A stretch of 6,118 nt of DNA from Eubacterium sp. CAG:786 (GTDB taxonomy: Bacteria; Bacillota; Clostridia; Oscillospirales; Ruminococcaceae). Position numbers and translations under genes: made by a program. The notes under the pieces were generated by a model. That model did no database searches. It was given only the letters and a program-made list of their open reading frames with translations, and was not told where the DNA came from. Positions within the stretch are counted from its first letter, which is position 1, and the number at the start of each line of letters is the position of its first letter. The stretch is from NCBI GenBank assembly GCA_000432175.1, contig HF989467.1, forward strand, positions 2,948-9,065. Direction: 5' to 3'. Shown piece by piece: positions 1-6,118 of the stretch.

Positions 1-696
1 CAGGCTGGGCACACGATAGTCCCACCGGAGCCGTCGCTGATACCAATGGAAACTGAAGAACGCTGGGTGGCTCAGGCGGCAGGGCTTGACCTGCGCAACA
101 TTTCAATGAAGCTGAACCGCGCCGGAAAGACGATCTACGAGGATTTCGGGGAGCTGCTTTTCACGGCATATGGTGTCGGAGGACCCACGATACTGAGCGC
201 TTCGGCGCACATTCCGGAGATGGTCCCGGGGGAATACAGCGTTGAGATTGACCTGAAACCCGCGCTCTCAGACAAAAAGCTGGACGAGCGAATCATCAGG
301 GACTTCACCGAGCGCCGCGGAATGCGTTTTGCCGATAGCCTGAGGGGACTTCTGCCGGCACAGCTGGCGCCGGTCATCGCGGAACTTTCGGACATTCCCG
401 GGGAACTGCACGTTGACGATGTGACACGCGAACAGCGCCAGGAACTCGGCAGGCTGATGAAGCACCTGACTCTGCACATAAAGCGCTTTCGCCCTATCGA
501 GGAAGCGATAATCACACGTGGGGGAGTTTCCGTCAAGGAGATAAGACCCGGCACCATGGAAAGCAAACTCTGCCCCGGGCTGTATTTCGCGGGGGAGATT
601 ATCGACTGCGACGGCTATACCGGGGGGTTCAACCTGCAGATAGCGTTTTCGACGGCATACACTGCTGCGATGGCGATTTCCGGGCAGATATGGTGA
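1..696 (+). CDS. BaiN/YhiN (HI0933) family NAD(P)/FAD-dependent oxidoreductase, C-terminal part
   Basis: This is the C-terminal 231 residues of a flavoprotein; the frame is open through base 1, so the ATG at 46 is internal and the gene is 5'-truncated by the window edge. The visible part begins with AGHT and PSLIP (residues 2-15), typical of the middle of this family where an extra barrel domain is inserted in the FAD fold. It ends with the family's closing block, residues 174-231: GGVSVKEIRPGTMESK, then GLYFAGEIIDCDGYTGGFN and LQIAF, which complete the FAD-binding fold. Full-length members are about 400-430 residues, so slightly under half is missing, including the N-terminal dinucleotide-binding GxGxxG. 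Members are often annotated as aminoacetone oxidase-like or BaiN-like; the physiological substrate is generally unknown and I assign none. The gene precedes cmk in the same direction but is separated from it by about 360 bases and a strong promoter, so it is probably a separate transcript. Confidence 0.9.
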   Translation, partial: QAGHTIVPPEPSLIPMETEERWVAQAAGLDLRNISMKLNRAGKTIYEDFGELLFTAYGVGGPTILSASAHIPEMVPGEYSVEIDLKPALSDKKLDERIIRDFTERRGMRFADSLRGLLPAQLAPVIAELSDIPGELHVDDVTREQRQELGRLMKHLTLHIKRFRPIEEAIITRGGVSVKEIRPGTMESKLCPGLYFAGEIIDCDGYTGGFNLQIAFSTAYTAAMAISGQIW

Positions 697-942
697 TATT
701 ACAAGAAGTTATATTCAAAGCATAAAATACAAAGAGTTTGTCAAAAACTGCGAATGATGATCGCACATTTGTGGGGGGTGTTTTGCCTGAAATCTGCTCT
801 CACAGGCGTTGATTTGGCTGATTTGGGGTCAGATTTGTTAACTGGATGTAATACGTGCAAAGCAATATACGATTGGTAATTGCATGCGGTTAGGTACAGC
901 TATATTTTCCGCTGAAAAATCTGTGAAATTGCTAAAAAACAC
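697..942. other. Gene-free spacer after the flavoprotein gene
   Basis: About 250 bases with no credible coding sequence on either strand and no convincing terminator for the upstream gene. It holds a short inverted repeat TGCGA/TCGCA (749-753 with 761-765), a run of six G (773-778), GCCTG/CAGGC (785-789 with 803-807), three copies of GATTTG (811-816, 820-825, 832-837; the first two lie in a 9-bp tandem TGATTTGG), and GCAAT/ATTGC (862-866 with 879-883). Each is weak alone. I see no known riboswitch, RNA gene or attachment site in it. Confidence 0.5.
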
Positions 943-971
943 TTGCAATTTTATTTGAAGTGTGATATAAT
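943..971 (+). promoter_or_regulatory. Sigma-A promoter of the cmk-plsC-ispH/rpsA operon
   Basis: A -35 box TTGCAA (943-948) is followed by exactly 17 bases and a perfect -10 box TATAAT (966-971). A TG at 963-964 makes it an extended -10 element. The stretch around it is AT-rich, unlike the coding sequence. Transcription should start near 977-980, giving a leader of about 80 nt before the cmk start at 1061. It is the only strong promoter I could see ahead of the operon. Confidence 0.85.
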
Positions 972-1025
972 TAATTGAATAAATGCATAGGGGTAGTTTT
1001 ACATTTTTACATTTTTTCACATTTA

Positions 1026-1044
1026 AGCCACTTGGTCAGTGGCT
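1026..1044 (+). promoter_or_regulatory. Hairpin in the cmk 5' leader
   Basis: AGCCAC (1026-1031) pairs perfectly with GTGGCT (1039-1044) around a 7-base loop. It ends 5 bases before the cmk ribosome binding site (1049-1054) and follows a T-rich stretch with three copies of ACATTT (1001, 1009, 1019). No T-run follows, so it is not an intrinsic terminator. It could protect the 5' end of the transcript or tune ribosome access; that role is inferred. Confidence 0.4.
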
Positions 1045-1060
1045 GGTCAAGGTGATGTTT

Positions 1061-1735
1061 ATGCCGAAAAAGCCGATCTCAGTGGCTGTCGACGGACCTG
1101 TCGGAGCTGGAAAAAGCAGTATCGCGAGAGCAGCTGCCAAAGAACTGGGATTTATCTATGTCGATACCGGCGCGCTCTACCGCGCAGTCGGTCTTTACTG
1201 CCACAGGGACGGGGCGGATATGTCTTCGCATGAGGAGATAGCAAAGCGCATTCCCGGGATACATGTGGAGATAAGGCTCATCGACGGCACTCAGCATATC
1301 TACCTTAACGGTGAGGACGTTTCCGGGGAGATAAGGCTCCCTGAGATATCGATGGCCGCTTCCGCAGTTTCAGCGGTGCCGGCTGTGCGCGCGGCTCTTC
1401 TCGACATGCAGAGAAATATCGCGGCTGAAAACAACGTCATCATGGACGGCAGGGATATCGGCACGGTGGTGCTTCCCGACGCCCAGGTGAAGATATTCCT
1501 CACGGCTGCGCCTGAAATACGCGCCAAACGCCGTTACGACGAACTTTGCGCCAAGGGCGTGCAGACTACGTTTGATGAAGTCCTCGCGGACCTCAACAAG
1601 CGGGATCACGATGATTCCCACCGGGCAGTGGCGCCGCTCAGACAAGCGGAGGATGCCGTGCTCGCTGACACTTCCGGGCTTGATTTCGCCCAGAGCTGCC
1701 AGCTGGTGTGCGATATCATAAGGGAGAAGCTGTAA
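1061..1735 (+). CDS. cmk: Cytidylate kinase (CMP/dCMP kinase)
   Basis: Transfers phosphate from ATP to CMP or dCMP, giving CDP or dCDP, in cytosolic pyrimidine salvage. The 224-residue protein has the usual length. It shows the P-loop GPVGAGKSS (12-20), the CMP-site DTGALYR (35-41), the cytidylate-kinase insert with GEDVSGEIR (84-92), DGRDIGT (129-135), the LID arginines RAKRR (154-158) and the closing RDHDDSHR (181-188). R110, R131, D132, R181, D185 and R188 fall at the same numbers as the CMP-contacting residues I recall for the E. coli enzyme. Start choice: AAGGTG (1049-1054) lies 6 bases before the ATG at 1061, whereas the in-frame ATG at 1055 directly abuts it; starts farther upstream, such as 983, would add an atypical phenylalanine-rich tail translated from the leader. 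It is the first gene of the operon, and its stop overlaps the plsC start by one base. Linkage of cmk with an S1 gene is also seen in E. coli (cmk-rpsA) and Bacillus (cmk-ypfD). Confidence 0.96.
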   Translation: MPKKPISVAVDGPVGAGKSSIARAAAKELGFIYVDTGALYRAVGLYCHRDGADMSSHEEIAKRIPGIHVEIRLIDGTQHIYLNGEDVSGEIRLPEISMAASAVSAVPAVRAALLDMQRNIAAENNVIMDGRDIGTVVLPDAQVKIFLTAAPEIRAKRRYDELCAKGVQTTFDEVLADLNKRDHDDSHRAVAPLRQAEDAVLADTSGLDFAQSCQLVCDIIREKL

Positions 1736-2340
1736 TGTTCTACTCGTTTCTCCGCAATTGTGCAAGATTATTCTACATCATCGTTTACAGGATACATGTC
1801 ATCGGAGGGGAGAATATCCCCAAGGAAAAGGGCGGCTACATCATTGCCAGCAACCATGTTTCCAATAACGACCCGCCTGTGGTGGGCATTACCTTCAAGG
1901 GTAAGTACACTTTCATGGCTAAGCAGGAACTTTTTGAGATAAATCCGTTGTTCACCTGGCTGATAAAACGGCTGGGGGCGTTCCCTGTAAAGCGGGGCGC
2001 AAAGGACAATTCTGCTATCGATAAGGCGCTGGAAAGCCTCAAGGAAGGGCGTATCTTCGTGATATTCCCCGAGGGGACGCGTTCCAGGGACGGCAAGCTG
2101 GGGCATGCAAAGAGCGGTGTTACGCTCATCGCGGCTCAGGCAAAGGTGCCCGTGGTGCCGGTGTTCATCAAGTATGGCAGGAAGAAGTTCCGGCAGAATA
2201 TTTACATCTCCATCGGCGAGAAGATACCAGCTGAGCATTTCGATGTTGACACCAGCGACAGAAAGATGCTGAAGCAGGTAAGTTCCACCATAATGGACGA
2301 AATAGCGAAACTCCAGGAGAATATGCCTGATGTTGATTGA
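1735..2340 (+). CDS. plsC: 1-acyl-sn-glycerol-3-phosphate acyltransferase
   Basis: Acylates lysophosphatidic acid at position 2 to give phosphatidic acid, the precursor of membrane phospholipids, at the inner face of the membrane. The 201-residue protein carries the four acyltransferase blocks in order: NHVSNNDP with catalytic H41 and D46, GAFPVKRG (81-88), FPEGTRS (111-117) for glycerol-phosphate binding, and VPVVPV (138-143). The N-terminus (residues 5-23) is hydrophobic with scattered basic residues, suited to membrane-surface attachment; there is no clear multi-pass membrane segment. The start at 1735 is fixed by AAGGGAG (1720-1726), 8 bases upstream, and by the TAATG overlap with the cmk stop. 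The in-frame ATG at 1708 lies deep inside cmk without a good binding site. The final 11 bases overlap the next gene, so translation is probably coupled. The acyl donor (acyl-ACP or acyl-CoA) cannot be read from the sequence. Confidence 0.93.
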   Translation: MFYSFLRNCARLFYIIVYRIHVIGGENIPKEKGGYIIASNHVSNNDPPVVGITFKGKYTFMAKQELFEINPLFTWLIKRLGAFPVKRGAKDNSAIDKALESLKEGRIFVIFPEGTRSRDGKLGHAKSGVTLIAAQAKVPVVPVFIKYGRKKFRQNIYISIGEKIPAEHFDVDTSDRKMLKQVSSTIMDEIAKLQENMPDVD

Positions 2341-4276
2341 AGTCGCGGATAAGTCCGGGTTCTGCTTCGGCGTTGAGCGCGCATTGAAGCTGACTGAAAA
2401 GGCGGCTCAGGAATACGGCGAGATATTCACGCTGGGACCGCTTATCCACAACCAGACAGTTACCAGTTCCCTTGAAAAAAAGGGAGTTCATATAGCCGCA
2501 GAAGTGGACGAGGCAGCCGGGAAACCCCTGGTGATACGTTCCCACGGAGTCGGCAGAAAGACCGAGGACGCTGCAGCAGTGAAATGCTCCGTGCTGCTGG
2601 ACGCAACGTGTCCTTTTGTCAAGCGCATACACAAGATAGTTTCGGAGCAGCCCGCGGACGGCGCGGTGATCATTCTCGGCGACGGGGAACACCCGGAGGT
2701 GCAGGGAATCATGGGTCACGCGGCATGCAGGGCTTACGCGTGCATGGAGTACGAAGAGGTCAGCAGGGTGCTTGAGTCCTGCGGGGCTTCCGGCAGGGGC
2801 GCGGTCCTTGTCGTTCAGACAACCTTCGACCGCAGCAGGTTTCTTGAATATTCCCGCAGGATAAGGGAAGAATACTGCTGCGTGAAGATATACGACACAA
2901 TATGCAATGCAACCTCAGAACGCCAGAAAAATGCGGAGGAGCTTGCAAAGAGAGCTGACCTTATGCTGGTCGTCGGAGGAAGGCACAGCTCTAACACAGG
3001 AAAGTTAGCTGAAATCTGTTCGAGATATTGCCGCACAGTGTTCATCGAGAGTGCCTCAGAGCTTTCCCCGCAGATCATTGAAGGTCTGCACTCCGATAGT
3101 ATTATCGGAATAACGGCAGGGGCTTCTACCCCAGCCTATACAATAAAGGAGGTTCATTTAAAAATGAGCGAGATCATCAACAACAATGAAAATGAGGAGA
3201 GCTTTGCAGCACTGTTCGAGCAGTCCGAGAGCAAAAGATTATATAACGGCGCCAAAGTCAAGGCAACAGTTGTAAGCGTAAAGCCGAACGAGGCTGTCGT
3301 AGAGCTGGGCACAAAGCACACGGGTTACATACCCCTCGACGAGCTGACAAACGACCCCAACGCAAAGGTTGAGGACATCGTTAAGGTCGGCGACGAGATC
3401 GACGCTATCGTAACAAAGGTAGACGATTCTCAGGGCGTTGTTTTCCTGTCCAAGAAGCGCGTTGATTCCGCACTTGGCATGGAGAAGATCGCTGCAAGCA
3501 AGGAAGCAAACGAGACTCTTGAGGGCGTAGTTACACAGGCAGTCAAGGGCGGCGTGATCGTCGTAACCAACGGCACAAGAGTATTTATCCCTGCATCTCA
3601 GACTGGTGTTCCGAGAAGCGGCAAGCTTGAGGACCTGGTTAAGAAGACTGTACAGTTCAAGGTTATTGAGATCAACGAGCAGCGCAACAGAGTGGTTGGT
3701 TCTATTCGTCAGGCTACAAGAGAAGTACGCGACGCTGAGAGAGCTAAGTTCTGGGAGACCATTCAGGTTGGTCAGAAGTTCGAGGGCGAGGTTCGCTCCA
3801 TCGAGGACTATGGCGTATTTGTTGACATCGGTCCGGTTGACGGTCTGGTTAGAACAAGCGAGCTGACATGGAACAGAGTTGGTCACCCCAAGGATATCGT
3901 TAAGGAAGGCGACAAGATCACCGTTATCGTTAAGTCCTTCGATCCTGAGAAGAAGAGAGTTTCCCTCTCCGCTAAGGATCCTGATGAGAACCCCTGGACC
4001 AAGTTCGTTGAGGAGTATCAGATCGGCGACGTTATCAAGGCTACTATCGTAAGCATCACAGAGTTCGGTGCATTTGCACAGATCATTCCTGGTGTTGACG
4101 GTCTTATCCACATCTCCCAGATCTCCACTGAGAGAGTTACCAACATCAACAACGTTCTGGCTGTAGGTCAGGAAGTTGAAGCTAAGATCATCGACATCGA
4201 CACAGAGAAGAACAGAGTTTCCCTCTCTATCAAGGCTCTGATGGAAGATAACGCTGATCTCGGCGACGCTGAGTAA
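2330..4276 (+). CDS. ispH-rpsA: Fused HMBPP reductase (IspH) and 30S ribosomal protein S1
   Basis: One uninterrupted 648-residue frame encodes two proteins. Residues 1-278 are IspH, which reduces HMBPP to IPP and DMAPP in the last MEP-pathway step using a [4Fe-4S] cluster. Its ligands are C12 (GFCFGVERA), C94 (DATCPFVKRIH) and C192 (DTICNATSERQ); substrate-site residues include H40, H72, H121, catalytic E123, T165, S220-S221-N222 (RHSSNTGKL) and S266 (TAGASTP). Residues 279-648 are ribosomal protein S1: an acidic, Asn-rich N-terminus, then four OB-type S1 domains at about 305-378, 394-461, 479-550 and 562-638; the last two are the most canonical (YGVFVDIGPVDGLV, FGAFAQIIPGVDGLIH). S1 binds mRNA and aids translation initiation; four domains is usual in Gram-positives against six in E. 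coli. The start follows AGGAGA (2315-2320) by 9 bases and overlaps plsC by 11 bases. Such fusions are known in Clostridia. IspH has 11 cysteines although only three are ligands. A strong internal start lies at the joint. Confidence 0.95.
   Translation: MLIEVADKSGFCFGVERALKLTEKAAQEYGEIFTLGPLIHNQTVTSSLEKKGVHIAAEVDEAAGKPLVIRSHGVGRKTEDAAAVKCSVLLDATCPFVKRIHKIVSEQPADGAVIILGDGEHPEVQGIMGHAACRAYACMEYEEVSRVLESCGASGRGAVLVVQTTFDRSRFLEYSRRIREEYCCVKIYDTICNATSERQKNAEELAKRADLMLVVGGRHSSNTGKLAEICSRYCRTVFIESASELSPQIIEGLHSDSIIGITAGASTPAYTIKEVHLKMSEIINNNENEESFAALFEQSESKRLYNGAKVKATVVSVKPNEAVVELGTKHTGYIPLDELTNDPNAKVEDIVKVGDEIDAIVTKVDDSQGVVFLSKKRVDSALGMEKIAASKEANETLEGVVTQAVKGGVIVVTNGTRVFIPASQTGVPRSGKLEDLVKKTVQFKVIEINEQRNRVVGSIRQATREVRDAERAKFWETIQVGQKFEGEVRSIEDYGVFVDIGPVDGLVRTSELTWNRVGHPKDIVKEGDKITVIVKSFDPEKKRVSLSAKDPDENPWTKFVEEYQIGDVIKATIVSITEFGAFAQIIPGVDGLIHISQISTERVTNINNVLAVGQEVEAKIIDIDTEKNRVSLSIKALMEDNADLGDAE
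3145..3166 (+). promoter_or_regulatory. Internal ribosome binding site and ATG for free S1
   Basis: AAAGGAGGT (3145-3153) is a perfect 9-base match to the anti-Shine-Dalgarno end of 16S rRNA and is the strongest site in the window. It lies 10 bases before an in-frame ATG at 3164, which is Met279 of the fusion. The ATG falls exactly where IspH homology ends and an S1-type N-terminus (MSEIINNNENEE) begins. A product from here would be a 370-residue four-domain S1, the normal size for a Gram-positive S1. That it is used is inferred from the sequence. Confidence 0.75.
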
Positions 4277-4292
4277 TCAACACATATAATTA

Positions 4293-4327
4293 AGCACCCT
4301 GCCAGAAGCGGGGTGCTATTGTGTTTT
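4293..4327 (+). terminator. Rho-independent terminator after rpsA
   Basis: A 10-bp stem (4293-4302 with 4308-4317, one T-G wobble) closes a 5-base loop, 16 bases after the S1 stop codon. The tail ATTGTGTTTT is T-rich but interrupted by G, so release may be incomplete here; a second hairpin follows directly. Confidence 0.75.
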
Positions 4328-4330
4328 GCG

Positions 4331-4366
4331 AAAAAATAAGGGCTGCGTCAGCAGCCCAATTTTTTT
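4331..4366. terminator. Bidirectional terminator between rpsA and mutS2
   Basis: GGGCTGC (4340-4346) pairs with GCAGCCC (4351-4357) around the loop GTCA. On the + strand it is followed by seven T (4360-4366), so it backs up termination of the operon. On the - strand it is followed by TTATTTTTT (4339 down to 4331), ending mutS2. The mutS2 stop codon (4367-4365) lies within the A/T flank of the hairpin, so this terminator begins essentially at the stop. Confidence 0.9.
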
Positions 4367-6118
4367 ACTTGAGTTCCACAACGGTGACGCCTGCCTCACC
4401 CTCGCCGTAAGCCCCCTGACGGTAACTCTTGACTGCGGGATTGGTCTTGAGAGACTGCTGCACAGCCGCGCGGAGCGCACCGGTGCCCTTTCCGTGGATT
4501 ATGATAACCGAGCTGATGCCGCTCAGCTGCGCGCTGTCGATGAAGCGTTCCACTTCAAGCACGCCCTCGTCGGACATCATTCCGCGGATATCGAGTTCCA
4601 TTCCACCGCGACGGTGCATGTTGGAAGTCACCTGCTTCTTTACGCTGCCGCCGATGGATTTCTGCGCCTGCTGCTTTTTCTTGTTGTCAACCAGCCGCAG
4701 GTTCTTCTGGTTTGTCTTGATCTTCATCATGCCGACCTGCACGTAGCAAACGCCTGATATGTTCGGCACGGTCATCAGCACGCCTTCCTTTTTGGTGTCG
4801 GCAAGCATGACTGTGTCACCAGCCTTGAGCGGGCGCGGGAGCACATAATTTTCCGTGTGCCGCTCGATAACAGGGTTTGCGTCGTCCTGCATCTTGTTGA
4901 GAGTACTGTTGGTGCGGCTCTTTGCGTTGCTGAGCCCCTGACGGAGCGCTTCCTTGTCCTTGACTTTCTTCAGTTCCTCAAGTTCGTTGAGCAGCTGGTT
5001 GGAGCGGAAGCGCGTTTCCTCGACGATGGACTGCGCGCGCTGGCGTGCGGTCTCGAGTTCCTTTTCTTTCTGCTGTTCCAGGTCGGAAAGCTTCTGCTTC
5101 AGCTCGCTTTCTGTCATTTTGGCGTTGCGCTCGGAAATCGCGGCGCTTTCCTTCAGCGCTTCAAGTTCCTGACGGGATTTTTCCAGCGCGTCCACCACCT
5201 GTTCAAAGCGCTGGTTTTCGGTGCTGACGAGTTCCTTAGCGCGGTCGATGACGTAATCGGGCATGCCGAGCCTCTGAGAGATAGCGAACGCGTTGGATTT
5301 TCCCGGAACTCCCACCACAAGCCGGTATGTTGGCTTGAGCGTGTTCACGTCAAATTCGCAGGAAGCATTCTCAACGCCGTCGGTCTGCAGCGCGTACATC
5401 TTGACTTCCTGGTAATGCGTGGTCGCAGCCACCTTTGCGCCCTGTTCCCGCAGGGTCGTGAGAATGGAAACGGCAAGCGCCGCTCCCTCCACAGGGTCGG
5501 TTCCGCTGCCAAGCTCATCAATGAGGACAAGGCTGCGGTCGTCGGCTTTCGCGAGTATCCTTACGACATTCACCATATGCGATGAGAATGTGGAAAGGCT
5601 CTGTTCAATGCTCTGTTCGTCGCCGATATCTACGTAAATTCCCCCGAAAATGCCTATCTCGGAGTCATCGCCTGCGGGTATCATCAGACCGCACATCGTC
5701 ATCAGCGTGAGAAGCCCTATCGTCTTGATGGCAACAGTCTTACCACCGGTATTGGGACCGGTTATCATCAGGCTGGAATAGGAGTTCCCGAGTTCCACGG
5801 TTATCGGCACGACAACATTCTGGTCGATAAGCGGGTGGCGCGCCTGGTGCAGTGAAATCCTCGGCTCGGAAACTATCTTTGCGGCGGCGCCGCGCATTTT
5901 CGCACCGAGATTTGCCTTTGCAAAATACAGCTCCAGTATCTCTGCAACGCGGAAGTTGTTCGCGATGCTGTCGGCATTCTCGCCGACCCGCGCGGAAAGT
6001 TCCTGCGTGATACGCTCTATCTCTGCCTGCTCGCGGGATTTCAGCACGCGTATCTCGTTGTTGGCTTCCACGACACTCATCGGCTCGATAAAGAACGTCT
6101 GCCCGGTCGCGGAAGTAT
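4365..6118 (-). CDS. mutS2: MutS2 ATPase/Smr endonuclease, C-terminal part
   Basis: The frame is open to the right edge, so the Met codon at 6080-6078 is internal; 583 residues are visible, beginning TSATGQTFFIEP, a conserved MutS2 block. The family is about 780-790 residues, so roughly 200 N-terminal residues are missing. In order on the - strand: end of the core/lever helices; ABC-type ATPase with Walker A GPNTGGKT (5759-5736), the STFSSHM signature (about 5600-5580) and Walker B LVLIDELGSGTDP (about 5531-5493); a long charged coiled coil rich in E, K and Q (about 5215-4885); a small beta segment PLKAGDTVMLAD (about 4845-4800); and a C-terminal Smr domain (about 4601-4368) with LDIRG and HGKGTGALR (motif near 4496-4479). 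It lacks the mismatch-recognition domain of MutS1. MutS2 has been linked to suppression of homologous recombination and, in Bacillus, to rescue of collided ribosomes. LDIRG replaces the commoner LDLRG, a conservative change. It converges on the operon and shares its terminator. Confidence 0.95.
   Translation of the reverse strand, partial: TSATGQTFFIEPMSVVEANNEIRVLKSREQAEIERITQELSARVGENADSIANNFRVAEILELYFAKANLGAKMRGAAAKIVSEPRISLHQARHPLIDQNVVVPITVELGNSYSSLMITGPNTGGKTVAIKTIGLLTLMTMCGLMIPAGDDSEIGIFGGIYVDIGDEQSIEQSLSTFSSHMVNVVRILAKADDRSLVLIDELGSGTDPVEGAALAVSILTTLREQGAKVAATTHYQEVKMYALQTDGVENASCEFDVNTLKPTYRLVVGVPGKSNAFAISQRLGMPDYVIDRAKELVSTENQRFEQVVDALEKSRQELEALKESAAISERNAKMTESELKQKLSDLEQQKEKELETARQRAQSIVEETRFRSNQLLNELEELKKVKDKEALRQGLSNAKSRTNSTLNKMQDDANPVIERHTENYVLPRPLKAGDTVMLADTKKEGVLMTVPNISGVCYVQVGMMKIKTNQKNLRLVDNKKKQQAQKSIGGSVKKQVTSNMHRRGGMELDIRGMMSDEGVLEVERFIDSAQLSGISSVIIIHGKGTGALRAAVQQSLKTNPAVKSYRQGAYGEGEAGVTVVELK

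Noticed and set aside
135..566. Open frame of 143 codons on the - strand inside the flavoprotein gene
   Set aside because: Antisense to a gene with conserved family motifs; serine- and arginine-rich composition typical of shadow frames.
749..765. Inverted repeat TGCGA/TCGCA as a terminator for the flavoprotein gene
   Set aside because: Only 5 bp, with a 7-base loop and no T-run directly after it.
838..1020. Small 60-codon frame on the - strand in the spacer upstream of cmk
   Set aside because: It covers the strong + strand promoter and AT-rich leader, has no clear ribosome binding site, and its composition reflects the AT-rich DNA.
983..1060. N-terminal extension of cmk from the ATG at 983
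   Set aside because: Only a few bases after the predicted transcription start and without a binding site; it would translate the T-rich leader into a phenylalanine-rich tail not typical of CMP kinases. The ATG at 1061 has a good binding site and the expected N-terminus.
3239..4111. Open frame of 290 codons on the - strand inside the S1 coding region
   Set aside because: Its codons are exactly antiparallel to those of S1, so it stays open merely because S1 avoids TTA, CTA and TCA codons; it ends precisely at the S1 leucine codon TTA at 3239-3241. It resembles no protein family I know and has no plausible binding site.
4857..5585. Open frame of 242 codons on the + strand inside mutS2
   Set aside because: Codon-aligned antisense of mutS2, open for the same codon-bias reason; the sense strand carries clear MutS2 motifs throughout.

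Overview
The window looks like chromosomal core sequence from a Gram-positive anaerobe of the class Clostridia, most likely a Ruminococcus/Oscillospiraceae-type organism. The reasons are the gene order flavoprotein - cmk - plsC - ispH/rpsA fusion, a four-domain (not six-domain) ribosomal protein S1, a MutS2 with a C-terminal Smr domain, strong AGGAGG-type ribosome binding sites, and moderate GC content with a strong codon bias in S1. The phylum-level call is firm; family level is an inference. No mobile element, CRISPR array, tRNA or rRNA was seen.

Layout. Positions 1-696 (+) hold the C-terminal 231 residues of a BaiN/YhiN/HI0933-type flavoprotein, cut by the left edge. Positions 697-1060 are gene-free. 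They contain a nearly ideal sigma-A promoter (TTGCAA, 17 bp, TGaTATAAT at 943-971), then a T-rich leader with a small hairpin. From 1061 to 4276 (+) there is a tight three-cistron operon: cmk (CMP kinase), plsC (1-acylglycerol-3-phosphate acyltransferase) and an in-frame ispH-rpsA fusion, with overlaps of 1 nt and 11 nt between cistrons. Positions 4277-4364 hold two terminator hairpins; the second works in both directions. From 6118 down to 4365 (-) is mutS2, cut at its 5' end by the right edge and convergent with the operon.

How the genes fit together. The operon links nucleotide recycling (CMP/dCMP phosphorylation), phosphatidic acid synthesis (CMP is released when CDP-diacylglycerol is used in lipid synthesis), the last step of MEP isoprenoid synthesis, and mRNA binding on the ribosome. 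The most notable local feature is at the IspH/S1 joint. A perfect 9-base Shine-Dalgarno sequence and an in-frame ATG lie exactly at the domain boundary, and codon use changes sharply there. This suggests that free S1 is made in excess from an internal start, in addition to, or instead of, the fused protein.

No clearly undescribed system was found. The candidates for a second look are the dual-start fusion, the cmk leader, and the unexplained spacer at 697-942.
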